Assembly: GCA_028715295.1 (NCBI GenBank)
Contig: JAQUSD010000005.1
Coordinates: 1-39,434 of the forward strand
DNA: 39,434 nucleotides
Direction: 5' to 3'
DNA from: Candidatus Nanoarchaeia archaeon
Lineage (GTDB): Archaea; Nanobdellota; Nanobdellia; JAQUSD01
Under the pieces are notes generated by a model. The model saw nothing but the letters and a program-made list of their open reading frames with translations, was not told the origin of the DNA and did not search any database. Below are positions 23,400 to 31,031 of this stretch, piece after piece (the stretch's first letter is position 1; the number at the start of each line of letters is the position of its first letter). Made by a program: the position numbers and the translations under genes.

Positions 23400-23813
23400 T
23401 TATGATTTACTATCCTTGATTGCTTTAATTAATTTTTTGCATTTTTCAATCGCCTGTTTTGCTGTTTCAAAATCCATTTTGCTACCATAATATGTTAAAG
23501 AATTCCTTTTATACCGTAAATCATCAAAAACAATGAATAAATCATCTCTTTTTAAAAAATCTTTAAGATAAAACCCAATACAGATGTGGTTTGAAATATT
23601 AAATCCATTCAAAAAGGCTGACGCCTGTAATAATTCCAACAATGAGGTGTAATAATCTTCAAAAACAAAATTGCAGTTTTTCTTGTTTATGTCTTTAATT
23701 AAGCTGATTCTTTCATCTGCTGTTTCAATCAGAGATTCTGCTCTTTTTTCATCTATTGAAACTTTTCTTGCTGATGAATTTTCCAAACAATCCTTAAAGT
23801 TAGATTCTTTCAT
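23400..23813 (-). CDS. HEPN-type protein of HEPN/MNT module 2 (putative toxin)
   Basis: A 137-aa helical protein. The C-terminal DDLRYKRNSLTYYGSKMDFE matches the 'R..RN...Y' active-site region of HEPN-like partners, and the middle (DYYTSLLELLQASAFLNGFN) fits the preceding helices. ATG 23813 overlaps the stop of the HTH-nucleotidyltransferase gene by ATGA, the same linkage as in module 1. Sequence similarity to the module 1 HEPN is low, so these are distinct modules rather than a recent duplication. Toxin function is inferred from pairing. Confidence 0.68.
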   Translation of the reverse strand: MKESNFKDCLENSSARKVSIDEKRAESLIETADERISLIKDINKKNCNFVFEDYYTSLLELLQASAFLNGFNISNHICIGFYLKDFLKRDDLFIVFDDLRYKRNSLTYYGSKMDFETAKQAIEKCKKLIKAIKDSKS

Positions 23814-24343
23814 TTGAAAACCTCAATGTAATTATTCAATGTGGTCCCGTTTATAATGTTATTTGCAAGATTTTTGTTTTTTATTTCACTTATCCCCTTA
23901 TGTCTGAATATTTGCATTCTTCTTGATAATTTTCCCTCAAAATCTGTTAGATTAAGCTCTTTATTTGAGGGGGTTTCAATGTATATGTCAATATCGCTTG
24001 TTTCTATGTCCTCACCTTTTGAGTATGAGCCGAAAACCACTACTGCCGGATTATTTAGCTCTTTTTTGATAAATTCAACTAATCCTGAAGAATAAAGTGA
24101 TTTTATGTTGTAAAGTTTTTTTTCAAGAAGATAATTACTGCTTGTTTTATCTGCTGTGTAAAAAATAACATTCCCCGTTTGTATTGTTGTTAAAATACCT
24201 TCTTTTTGTAGTTCTTTGCTGTATCTTATTACAGAAGGCAGGGGAAGTTTTAGTTTTTTTTCTATTCTCCTGACTCTTAATTTAGCATTAGGATTAACAA
24301 AAAAGAATTCTTTGATTGTTTCTTTGATATTTCTTCTTTTCAT
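23810..24343 (-). CDS. HTH-nucleotidyltransferase (MNT) of HEPN/MNT module 2 (putative antitoxin)
   Basis: A 177-aa fusion of an N-terminal winged helix (KLRVRRIEKKLKLPLPSVIR) and a minimal nucleotidyltransferase with VVFGSYSKGEDIETSDIDIY, the GSx10DxD site. As in module 1, HTH and MNT lie in one chain and the HEPN partner follows by ATGA. The promoter carries CTTTAAATAT about 28 bp upstream, overlapped by the perfect palindrome AATATCAATTGATATT, and a further half-site TTGATA abuts the ATG. This indicates autoregulation, possibly shared with module 1. Confidence 0.85.
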   Translation of the reverse strand: MKRRNIKETIKEFFFVNPNAKLRVRRIEKKLKLPLPSVIRYSKELQKEGILTTIQTGNVIFYTADKTSSNYLLEKKLYNIKSLYSSGLVEFIKKELNNPAVVVFGSYSKGEDIETSDIDIYIETPSNKELNLTDFEGKLSRRMQIFRHKGISEIKNKNLANNIINGTTLNNYIEVFK

Positions 24344-24371
24344 TTGATAATTATTAATATCAATTGATATT
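24344..24371. promoter_or_regulatory. Operator-like palindrome of HEPN/MNT module 2
   Basis: AATATCAATTGATATT (24356-24371) is a 16-bp perfect palindrome overlapping the TATA region. A half-site TTGATA (24344-24349) lies 20 bp away, directly before the start codon. The inner TATCAATTGATA equals the module 1 core. Palindrome and half-site are in mirrored order compared with module 1. Confidence 0.65.
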
Positions 24372-24413
24372 TAAAGTTATCTATTATCTACTATTTAATA
24401 TTGTTAGAATAAA

Positions 24414-24599
24414 TTATAAAAAAAGCGTTGATTTAGCGTATCCCCAAACTATTATGCATGACCCGCACTGCTGAGCACCATGAAAATGAACTACTTCTAA
24501 ATAATCAACATTAGGGTTAATAACTGCATTCCCCCTCTTTCTGCTTCTTGTCTTCTGCTTAAAACCGCAATAATAACACTTCCCCAAACTGCCTTTCAT
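24414..24599 (-). CDS. Small two-CxxC (zinc-ribbon-like) hypothetical protein, 61 aa
   Basis: The protein has GKCYYCGFKQKTRSRKRG near the N-terminus and QQCGSCIIVWGY near the C-terminus, two CxxC pairs about 37 residues apart with basic residues between, plus HFH. This suits a single zinc site. ATG 24599 has an AT-rich box (GTTTAAAATATG) about 20 bp upstream, slightly close. It sits alone between HEPN module 2 and tRNA-Asp. No family is recognised, but the Cys pattern makes chance unlikely. Confidence 0.55.
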   Translation of the reverse strand: MKGSLGKCYYCGFKQKTRSRKRGNAVINPNVDYLEVVHFHGAQQCGSCIIVWGYAKSTLFL

Positions 24600-24661
24600 G
24601 GTTAAACCTACATATTTTAAACACTTAGTGACGACCCTCGTAAGTTAAACCAAATAAGAAA

Positions 24662-24733
24662 CGCCCCCGCCGGGATTCGGACCCGGGTTATCGGCGTGAC
24701 AGGCCGATGTCCTAACCGCTAGACTACAGGGGC
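24662..24733 (-). tRNA. tRNA-Asp (anticodon GTC)
   Basis: On the minus strand the acceptor GCCCCTG pairs with CGGGGGC, followed by discriminator G, the usual base for tRNA-Asp. The anticodon loop CTGTCAC is closed by a CGGC/GCCG stem, and the T-arm CCGGG/CCCGG has loop TCCGAAT. CCA is not encoded. TTTATAAAG lies about 33 bp upstream of the 5' end. Confidence 0.96.
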
Positions 24734-24833
24734 TTATTTCAATTTTCATTGGTAAAATTTCTTTATAAAGTTTTCTAATTAGAAAACTGTGCTTCTAAAA
24801 GGTTTATAAGTGTAATGCTTTTTAAGAATAATA

Positions 24834-25289
24834 ATGAATTTTGAAGACATTGATGACAAAGATATTGAAGATATTATTGCTTCTGTTGGTTGTTATGGGG
24901 AACGTGTTTCACCGAAAAAACTTATTCAACTTCTTAAGTTTAGGATTAACGAAGAGAGCAAAATTTTAGGAGCACATTCTTTAAGAATTGGTTCTAACTT
25001 ATTAAATACAAACTTAGGGGAAAATCTAAACAACAATGAACTTGTCAGAGATGCACAGGAGGATTTAGAACAGCTGTCAAAAGCATCAGCAAATCTTGAT
25101 TTTTATCTTAAACTTTTCATGGACTTATCAGAAGAACTTGAGTTTTATGAAGTTAGAAAATACAGAACTAAAAGTTCTGCAATTTATACTATTGCTGATA
25201 AAAGAGATGGAGTTATTTCTTATTTTAATATTTGCCCAGATGAAGATATCAACTGCAGGGATGATTCATTAAAAGGCATGTATATCTAA
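24834..25289 (+). CDS. Hypothetical acidic helical protein, 151 aa
   Basis: Unrecognised. It begins MNFEDIDDKDIEDIIASVGC and contains a long helical middle (ELVRDAQEDLEQLSKASANL) and a short strand-rich end (AIYTIADKRDGVISYFNI). There is no membrane segment. A GGTTTATAAG box about 31 bp upstream supports ATG 24834. It converges with the Sua5 gene, overlapping by four bases. Confidence 0.6.
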   Translation: MNFEDIDDKDIEDIIASVGCYGERVSPKKLIQLLKFRINEESKILGAHSLRIGSNLLNTNLGENLNNNELVRDAQEDLEQLSKASANLDFYLKLFMDLSEELEFYEVRKYRTKSSAIYTIADKRDGVISYFNICPDEDINCRDDSLKGMYI

Positions 25290-26287
25290 GTTTTAATTAT
25301 TTCAGTTGAAGCTTTTTTTAACCTGTTCATTAAACCCAAACCTAAACCTATTTCATCAACACCTTCAACAATGATGATATCTGTTTTCTTTAAGTCAAAA
25401 TCCCTGAACTTTGAAAATAATTTTTTAGTCATGTCTTTTTCAGTAACACAGATACAGTTATAGTCTGCAGAATAATATTCAAAACCAATAACAGCTGTTT
25501 TTAATTTTTCTTTTTTATAATTCTTTACAAGGGTTCTTATTTTTGCTTTTGATTTTTTTCCATAAACAAGAATAACTTTTGCATCAGGGGAATAATGCCT
25601 GTATTTCATCCCTGGAGCCATTGCTTTTGAAACTTTTTTTCCATAAACTGAAGCAGGAATTTCCAAAGAACCTAAAATCTTAATCAACTGTTCAGCAGTT
25701 ATTTTTCCTGGACGTAGAAGAACTGGTTTTTTAGAACTTAAATCAACAACAGTGGATTCAATTCCTATTTTAGTTTTTCCTCCGTCTATTATAAGAGGGA
25801 TTCTTCCTTTCATATCTTCATAAACATGTTTTGCTGTTGTAGGAGAAGCTTTACCTGATAAATTAGCGCTTGGGGCAGCTAGGGGATTTGATTTTTTAAT
25901 TAATTCAAGAGCTGTTTCGTTAGAGGGCATTCTTACAGCAACAGTATTTAAACCTCCAGTAGTAACAGAAGGAACTTTTTTCTTTTTCTTTAATATGATT
26001 GTTAAAGGTCCTGGCCAGAATTTCTTTATTAATTTATACGCTGATTCAGGAATGTATTCCACCAATAAGCCCAATTGCTTTTCATTAGCAATATGAACTA
26101 TTAAAGGGTTGTCAGCAGGACGCTTCTTTGCCTTAAATATTTTAAGAACTGCTTTTCTATTTAAGGCATCAGCACCCAATCCATAAACTGTTTCAGTTGG
26201 GAAAGCAACTACTTCACCTTTCTTTATAAGTCCAGACGCTTTCTTTATACCCTTTTTATCACTTGATTTAACAACCAATGTTTCCAT
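25286..26287 (-). CDS. sua5: Sua5/YciO/YrdC threonylcarbamoyl-AMP synthase
   Basis: A 333-aa enzyme for t6A at position 37 of ANN-decoding tRNAs; it makes threonylcarbamoyl-AMP from Thr, bicarbonate and ATP. The YrdC domain (about 1-200) has GEVVAFPTETVYGLGADA, KRPADNPLIVHIA, FWPGPLTIILKK and PLAAPSANLSGKASPTTA. A C-terminal Sua5 domain starts after the linker PGMKYRHYSPDAKVILVYG, as in archaeal/yeast Sua5 rather than the short TsaC. The frame opens with TTG at 26293; ATG 26287 is chosen. Confidence 0.95.
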   Translation of the reverse strand: METLVVKSSDKKGIKKASGLIKKGEVVAFPTETVYGLGADALNRKAVLKIFKAKKRPADNPLIVHIANEKQLGLLVEYIPESAYKLIKKFWPGPLTIILKKKKKVPSVTTGGLNTVAVRMPSNETALELIKKSNPLAAPSANLSGKASPTTAKHVYEDMKGRIPLIIDGGKTKIGIESTVVDLSSKKPVLLRPGKITAEQLIKILGSLEIPASVYGKKVSKAMAPGMKYRHYSPDAKVILVYGKKSKAKIRTLVKNYKKEKLKTAVIGFEYYSADYNCICVTEKDMTKKLFSKFRDFDLKKTDIIIVEGVDEIGLGLGLMNRLKKASTEIIKT

Positions 26288-26361
26288 TATCAAAGAATAA
26301 CTCTCCCAGATTTTAATTAGTTTTGCAAAGACTTTTATTTTTATCCGGCATTATTTTTGTT

Positions 26362-26817
26362 ATGGCAGCAATATACTACCAGAATCTTGACAATAAGTTC
26401 GGAAAGCCTTTATTCCTTCTTGAACTTAAACTTAATCTTGACAAGACAAACTTTACTATCAAAGAGTTAAGAGATTATGGGGTTGCTGTTAAGTTTGCTG
26501 AAGAACATCTTACCCCTTCCTGCGTCACTGAAAAAGGCTATATCCTCAAAATTCACAGGGATAATGTAAGAATAGAACATGCACATTTACAGCTTGAAGA
26601 AAGCTTTGGTGATTTATTGAATCTTGAAGGACTGCTTAGTGACAGTATAATGAACCAGATTAAAGAAAATAAACCTGATTGGCATAAAAACCTTATTATC
26701 CATCCTGATAACGGAGATTGTGCTATTTTCACTGTTAAAACAGATGAGAACAGACAGCTTTACATAAAAGAGATAAATGATAATTATAAGGCAAACCACA
26801 GAAGAAAGCGCATTTAG
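26362..26817 (+). CDS. Hypothetical protein, 151 aa
   Basis: Unrecognised soluble protein starting MAAIYYQNLDNKFGKPLFLL, with alternating strand-like parts (CVTEKGYILKIHRDNVRIEH) and helices, and a basic end (NYKANHRRKRI). The frame can extend to a TTG at 26323, but a CTTTTATTTTT box about 26 bp before ATG 26362 favours the shorter form. It is divergent from sua5 and 35 bp before another small gene on the same strand. Confidence 0.58.
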   Translation: MAAIYYQNLDNKFGKPLFLLELKLNLDKTNFTIKELRDYGVAVKFAEEHLTPSCVTEKGYILKIHRDNVRIEHAHLQLEESFGDLLNLEGLLSDSIMNQIKENKPDWHKNLIIHPDNGDCAIFTVKTDENRQLYIKEINDNYKANHRRKRI

Positions 26818-26852
26818 ATACATTTAAAAGGAGTCTTCTTTAGAGTATTTTT

Positions 26853-27113
26853 ATGAGAGCATTGACTTTGAAGGAAATACTTGATAAAAAAGTGATAAGC
26901 GGGGTTAACAGCAGAAACTCTGATGAGTTAGCAAAGCTTTCAGAAGACGCGCTTGGAAAATTATTCTTTGCTTTACAGCAGAATTTCGGAGCTTCGCAGG
27001 ATGGTTATGTTATTCTTAATCCTGACAAAAAAACAGCTTATGAATTAATTTCATTCCTTGAAGGAACTTTTACAAAGAAATCAAGGTATAAGATGAAAAA
27101 GAGAAAATATTAA
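26853..27113 (+). CDS. Hypothetical protein, 86 aa
   Basis: Unrecognised. It reads MRALTLKEILDKKVISGVNS, then a helical part (LSEDALGKLFFALQQNFG) and a strongly basic end (KKSRYKMKKRKY) that may touch nucleic acid. It follows the 26362 gene by 35 bp and precedes the RelBE-like pair. No domain is assigned. Confidence 0.55.
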   Translation: MRALTLKEILDKKVISGVNSRNSDELAKLSEDALGKLFFALQQNFGASQDGYVILNPDKKTAYELISFLEGTFTKKSRYKMKKRKY

Positions 27114-27133
27114 CAACCAAACATTTATTAATA

Positions 27134-27169
27134 CCATATTAATATAATATTAAGGTGATATTAATATGG
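27134..27169. promoter_or_regulatory. Operator-like repeats over the start of the RelBE-like pair
   Basis: CCATATTAATAT (27134-27145) and ATATTAATATGG (27158-27169) are perfect inverse copies 12 bp apart. Each contains the self-palindrome ATATTAATAT, the two being 22 bp (two helix turns) apart. The second covers the start ATG and the first an AT-rich TATA-like region. This is the expected place for antitoxin autorepression. The same DNA as RNA could also hide the GGTGAT ribosome binding site in a hairpin. Confidence 0.5.
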
Positions 27170-27402
27170 TTCAAGCAATAGTTGATATTTCTGAAAGAAC
27201 TAACAGGATAATAAACATAATAAAGGCAAGATATGACTTAAAGGATAAGTCTGAGGCTATAGATAAAATGGCTGAGGAATATGAGATGGAAATTGCAGAG
27301 CCTGAACTTAGAACTGAATATATTGATAAACTTGAAAAGATAGAGAAAACTGCTAAATTTGTAGATTTAAATAATTTTGCAAGGGAGTTCGGTTTGGAAT
27401 GA
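27166..27402 (+). CDS. RelB-like antitoxin (DUF2683-like / RHH)
   Basis: A 78-aa protein. The N-terminal MVQAIVDISERTNRIINIIK resembles the ribbon-helix-helix region and KDKSEAIDKMAEEYEMEIAE the following helix. The C-terminal part (VDLNNFAREFGLE) would wrap the toxin. This matches archaeal DUF2683 antitoxins paired with RelE. GGTGAT seven bases upstream is the ribosome binding site; inverted repeats cover the start. It overlaps the toxin gene by ATGA. Confidence 0.78.
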   Translation: MVQAIVDISERTNRIINIIKARYDLKDKSEAIDKMAEEYEMEIAEPELRTEYIDKLEKIEKTAKFVDLNNFAREFGLE

Positions 27403-27668
27403 GCTGTAAGCTTAAAATAGAACAAAGAGTTTTTAGCCTGTTTAAAAAATTTGAAAAAAAAGATAAAAGTCTGCTTGAAATCATTAACAGAAAAATTAAG
27501 AGAATACTTGAAAACCCAGAACAGTTTAAACCTCTGAGAGCACCTTTGCAAAATAAAAGAAGGGTTCATATAGGAAAATCTTTTGTTTTAGTGTATTCAT
27601 TTGATAAAAACTCAGAAACAGTATTTATACTTGATTTTGAACATCATGACAGGGTTTATAAAAAATAA
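27399..27668 (+). CDS. RelE/ParE-family toxin
   Basis: An 89-aa protein of the RelE fold. It opens with an N-terminal strand and two helices (FKKFEKKDKSLLEIINRKI), then KRILENPEQFKPLRAPLQNK, basic residues KRRVHIGKSFVLVYSF and a final strand FILDFEHHDRVYKK. RelE toxins cleave mRNA on the ribosome; the conserved basic/aromatic C-terminus is present, but activity cannot be judged. The gene overlaps its antitoxin by ATGA and ends six bases before the tRNA-Tyr gene. Confidence 0.82.
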   Translation: MSCKLKIEQRVFSLFKKFEKKDKSLLEIINRKIKRILENPEQFKPLRAPLQNKRRVHIGKSFVLVYSFDKNSETVFILDFEHHDRVYKK

Positions 27669-27674
27669 AAGGAA

Positions 27675-27802
27675 TCCCGCTGGCCGGATTCGAACCAGCA
27701 ACCTCACGGTTACGGCTGATGGCATTTCACAGAAGGGCATGATATCCAAACCCCCTCCAGCCACATCTACAGCCGTGCGCTCTACCGTTGAGCTACAGCG
27801 GG
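27675..27802 (-). tRNA. tRNA-Tyr (anticodon GTA) with 56-nt intron
   Basis: On the minus strand the acceptor CCCGCTG pairs with CAGCGGG plus discriminator A. C1-G72 is the archaeal tRNA-Tyr identity pair. Exon 1 runs 27802-27767 and ends CTGTAG, with anticodon GTA. Exon 2 (27710-27675) begins ACCGTG and completes the CACGG/CCGTG stem. The intron lies at about 27711-27766, after position 37, and GGCTG/CAGCC around the borders can form the bulge-helix-bulge for the splicing endonuclease. TTTATAAA lies 30 bp upstream. Intron borders may be off by a base or two. Confidence 0.93.
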
Positions 27803-27842
27803 CTAAACCATTAACATAAAATTGAATTTATAAAGTTTGTCC

Positions 27843-29339
27843 TTAATTCTTATATTCCCCGATAAAGCTTATCTTGTTGGACTTTCTTGTTTTAAGCTTC
27901 CCTCTTGTGTTGTAAAATTTAATCTGGCTTGCAGGAAGCTTGATATTCCCAAGCAAACCTAATTTGGTTTTTACTTTATAAGTAAATATTCTTTCTTCCT
28001 TAGGGGTCATTTTGTCTATTTTCCAAACAAGTTCATGTCCACTTTTTATCTTTCTTATCTCAGGCTTTGCAGGACTGAAATCACCCACATGAGAAACAAA
28101 TTCAGGTATTTTCTCAATTACTTTAACATCCCTGAAAGGCTGTTTTGCAATGTTCTTAAACTTAACAACCATTTTACCTTCTGTTGCATGTTCTGCCTGT
28201 TTCTTTTCTGTAAGAGATTTTTCAATTACAACTCCTCTATTGCTCCACCAAAACATATACCCCAGTGCTGCAATAATGAAAGGAAGTATTAGAATAGGGA
28301 TAAATGTAACCTTGTAACCAACTTTTTTTGTTTCTCCTGAATCAAGCGGAACTTCCCATACAATTGCATTGCCTGTAATCTGGGCACCTTCAATGCTCCC
28401 AACTGTTAAAATCCTTTCAATGAAATTCATCGGTTTTTCAATAACTTTCACTCCTGTTGCTGTCCCTTCATTTTCGAGAGTGACTTCAACAGTTTTTCCG
28501 AAAATGCTTATGCTTTCAACTGAGTTTTCATTTATTTCCGAATATCCCGCTATATCAAAATAAATCTTTTTTGAAAGCACCACATTTGCGTTATGCATTA
28601 TCTTGATATCAAGATAATAAGCATCAGGTGAAAGGGTTTCCCCAAGATTTATTTCTTTAATATAAGTTGTTTTATCCACACCTTCTATGTTTAATTTATC
28701 AGTTATTTTCTGAACCAGCAGAGTGCCCCGCATTAATCTTATTTCAACATCTGTTTCAATCCTTTCCCTTAACTGATTGTCTATAATGAGAGTTAGTTCA
28801 GCAGGGTTTCTTGTATCAGAAATACTTATTGGAAAGGAAACTGAATAAAGAGAAACTTTAGAATAATCAATAGCAGTTTCAACAGGAACTTCAACAATAA
28901 TTGAAGGGAGTTCCCCCAGTATTCTTGCTGTTAACTGCAAATCTTCAATTGTCTTATGGTAGGTATCTTCGGCTATAATGCTGAATATTGTGTTTCTTTT
29001 TGAAACACCATAATCTGGAAAAGCTTGTTCAGGAACTCCAATTCTTACAAGAACTGACTGAGAACCCTTAAATGGTTCTACTGTGAATTTTGAAGGAGTT
29101 ATTGAACATGATGTGTATGACACTTCACCTTCAATCCCTGAAAAACGAGTTTTTAGAGGATCACATCTTAATACAATGTTCTGCTGAGGCCCTCTGTCAG
29201 CAGTAAATGTAATATTATAATACAAATCATTCCCAGCATATATTGTATTATTGATAACAGAAACTTCATATCTTAATGCTGATACAGCAGTAAAAGCAAC
29301 AAGAGATGCAAAAATCAATGCTAAATACCTGCCTTTCAT
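27843..29339 (-). CDS. Secreted/membrane protein with Ig-like repeats and DUF11-type domain, 498 aa
   Basis: It begins with a signal peptide (KGRYLALIFASLVAFTAVSA). A long beta-rich extracellular region contains YEVSVINNTIYAGNDLYYNI and other NEW/CARDB-like domains. One membrane helix (about 358-376, ILILPFIIAALGYMFWW) is followed by a basic beta-rich C-terminal domain (MVVKFKNIAKQPFRDVKVIE). Composition fits COG1470-like archaeal surface proteins, which may help envelope structure or secretion. ATG 29339 is chosen: TATATAAACT lies 28 bp upstream and the signal peptide starts there, whereas ATG 29354 would be too close to the box. Confidence 0.75.
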   Translation of the reverse strand: MKGRYLALIFASLVAFTAVSALRYEVSVINNTIYAGNDLYYNITFTADRGPQQNIVLRCDPLKTRFSGIEGEVSYTSCSITPSKFTVEPFKGSQSVLVRIGVPEQAFPDYGVSKRNTIFSIIAEDTYHKTIEDLQLTARILGELPSIIVEVPVETAIDYSKVSLYSVSFPISISDTRNPAELTLIIDNQLRERIETDVEIRLMRGTLLVQKITDKLNIEGVDKTTYIKEINLGETLSPDAYYLDIKIMHNANVVLSKKIYFDIAGYSEINENSVESISIFGKTVEVTLENEGTATGVKVIEKPMNFIERILTVGSIEGAQITGNAIVWEVPLDSGETKKVGYKVTFIPILILPFIIAALGYMFWWSNRGVVIEKSLTEKKQAEHATEGKMVVKFKNIAKQPFRDVKVIEKIPEFVSHVGDFSPAKPEIRKIKSGHELVWKIDKMTPKEERIFTYKVKTKLGLLGNIKLPASQIKFYNTRGKLKTRKSNKISFIGEYKN

Positions 29340-29376
29340 CACTTTAAATAACATGCTCAAAGTTTATATAATTTTT

Positions 29377-29937
29377 CTAAGCATAATCCAGCTCTAGCTG
29401 TTCCATAAGATCATCTATGTCTGCCTTAAGCTCGTTCATGTCTCCGTTATTGTCTAATGTATACTTTGCTCTCCTGAATGTTTCTTCAAGCTTGAAAAGC
29501 TTCCATTCAGTTCTTTCCTGTTTTTCAAATTCTTCAAGGGTTTTAGGAGCATCTTCTCTTGCTCTTGACTTCATCCTTTCAAATCTTATTTCAGGCTTTG
29601 CATCAACCAGTATTAAGATATATTCATCACCAAACCTTTCATGTAGAACATTATCATCAGATGGAAGTCTTATACCTGAAACAACTACTTTTTCCCACTC
29701 TTCTTTTTCTATTCTGTCTGCAACTTTTTCAAGCCAGTAGGTTTTTCCATGCTTATCTCTCATATCTTCTGAAACTTCTACAGAATTTTCCCTGCTTAAT
29801 TCCATACCTCTTCTTTTTGTTTCTTCCCTTACTAAGTCGCCAACAGTTATTTTCTTAAACTCATATTTTTTAACAAGATAATCAGCAACAGCATCTTTTC
29901 CTGCGCCGATTGTTCCTGCAAGTCCGAGAACTATCAT
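29377..29937 (-). CDS. P-loop nucleoside/dephospho-CoA kinase-like protein, 186 aa
   Basis: The N-terminal MIVLGLAGTIGAGKDAVADY holds Walker A (GTIGAGKD). Later parts are VVVSGIRLPSDD, the strand ILILVDAKPEIRFERMKSRA with LID-type arginines, and a long acidic C-terminal helix. The arrangement is that of the dephospho-CoA kinase/NMP kinase superfamily, and archaeal members are mostly uncharacterised, so the substrate stays open. It is upstream of the 27843 gene on the same strand, 37 bp away, each with its own TATA box. Confidence 0.78.
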   Translation of the reverse strand: MIVLGLAGTIGAGKDAVADYLVKKYEFKKITVGDLVREETKRRGMELSRENSVEVSEDMRDKHGKTYWLEKVADRIEKEEWEKVVVSGIRLPSDDNVLHERFGDEYILILVDAKPEIRFERMKSRAREDAPKTLEEFEKQERTEWKLFKLEETFRRAKYTLDNNGDMNELKADIDDLMEQLELDYA

Positions 29938-30021
29938 CTAACATTTAATGAATTGGTTAAATCTTATAAGATTTATTGTTTTTAAGATACTCTTAAATAA
30001 TACAGTATATTATTTATGACT

Positions 30022-30780
30022 ATGAAGATAGGTTTTCCAAACAATCCAAGGAAAAATATTCTTGAAGAGATAAAATGGATTGGGGAAAACGGCTTTGATT
30101 TTGTAGACTTGTTTCTGGAAGAAGATAAAGCAGTCCCTGAAAAAATAAATGTGCCTGCTGTAAGAAAAATGCTTGACAAGTATAAATTAGGTGCAGTAGG
30201 ACATACTGCATGGTATTTCCCTATAGGTTCTCCTGCTAAAGGACTTAGAAAAGCTGCTGTTGAAGAAGCAAAACGATATTTTAATGTTCTTCATAGATTA
30301 AATGTAAAATTAGTTACTATCCATGCCAACTGGGCGCCTGGCATGTTTAAGGCAGAAGAATCAATTGCATTTCAGACAGAAACACTAAAATCCCTTGTAA
30401 AGGAAGCAAAAAAATACAAACTTACTGTCATATACGAGCCTATTGACACTTCAAAAGATACTTTGGAAAATGTTTCTAAAATATTAAATAATGTCCCGGG
30501 TTTATACCTGCTTCTTGATTTTGGACATGCTAATTTGTTTGACAGAACACCTGAAGAATTCATCAGGAAGTTCCACAAAAAACTCAAACATGTACATATG
30601 CATGACAATAATGGAAGAGAAGACCAGCATCTGCCTTTGGGTATGGGAAATATGAACTTGGATAATGTGATTAAACTGTTAAAGAGATACTATGATGGAA
30701 CAATAACTCTGGAAATATTTTCAAGAGATAAAGATTATGTTTTATTAAGTAGAGATAAACTAAAAAAGTTGCTTAAATAA
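30022..30780 (+). CDS. Sugar-phosphate isomerase/epimerase-like TIM barrel (AP endonuclease 2 family)
   Basis: A 252-aa xylose-isomerase-like barrel. It opens MKIGFPNNPRKNILEEIKWI; the metal-ligand positions are seen in GAVGHTAWYFP, VTIHANWAPG, VIYEPID, LLLDFGHANLF, KHVHMHDNNG and ITLEIFS. His/Glu/Asp at strand ends suit a two-metal site. The family includes sugar isomerases and endonuclease IV; the substrate is unknown. ATG 30022 is preferred over 30016 because TCTTAAATAA lies 26 bp before it. Confidence 0.85.
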   Translation: MKIGFPNNPRKNILEEIKWIGENGFDFVDLFLEEDKAVPEKINVPAVRKMLDKYKLGAVGHTAWYFPIGSPAKGLRKAAVEEAKRYFNVLHRLNVKLVTIHANWAPGMFKAEESIAFQTETLKSLVKEAKKYKLTVIYEPIDTSKDTLENVSKILNNVPGLYLLLDFGHANLFDRTPEEFIRKFHKKLKHVHMHDNNGREDQHLPLGMGNMNLDNVIKLLKRYYDGTITLEIFSRDKDYVLLSRDKLKKLLK

Positions 30781-30783
30781 TCC

Positions 30784-31020
30784 TTAAAGCCATTCTCCAG
30801 TTAATCCACGATGTGCAAGAATAAATCCTATAAAAGCTATTGCACTCGCAAATACCGCTCTTAAATAACCTAAAAGAGTTATTGAATTGTTTATAACAGC
30901 ATCATAAACTATTGGTTCAAATATTAATGGAAATGACACAGAAGTGAATATAATTCCTATAACCACATATGTAAAGTTTATAGCAACTTTGACTTCTTTT
31001 TCTTTCATTGTTTCATTCAC
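30784..31020 (-). CDS. Small two-helix membrane protein, 78 aa
   Basis: Two predicted membrane helices (about 17-36 and 48-68) and a short conserved-looking tail AHRGLTGEWL. The tail resembles MHKGVTEYWI of the protein at 34387-34650, so the two are probably paralogues with a common H-(R/K)-G-(L/V)-T-x-x-W end. It starts 12 bases after the HIT gene stop and is likely co-transcribed with it. No function known. Confidence 0.6.
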   Translation of the reverse strand: MNETMKEKEVKVAINFTYVVIGIIFTSVSFPLIFEPIVYDAVINNSITLLGYLRAVFASAIAFIGFILAHRGLTGEWL

Positions 31021-31031
31021 GCCTTTAATTA

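Noticed and set aside
27601-27819. 72-aa plus-strand frame over the tRNA-Tyr gene
   Set aside because: It crosses the tRNA and its intron and has no coding character.
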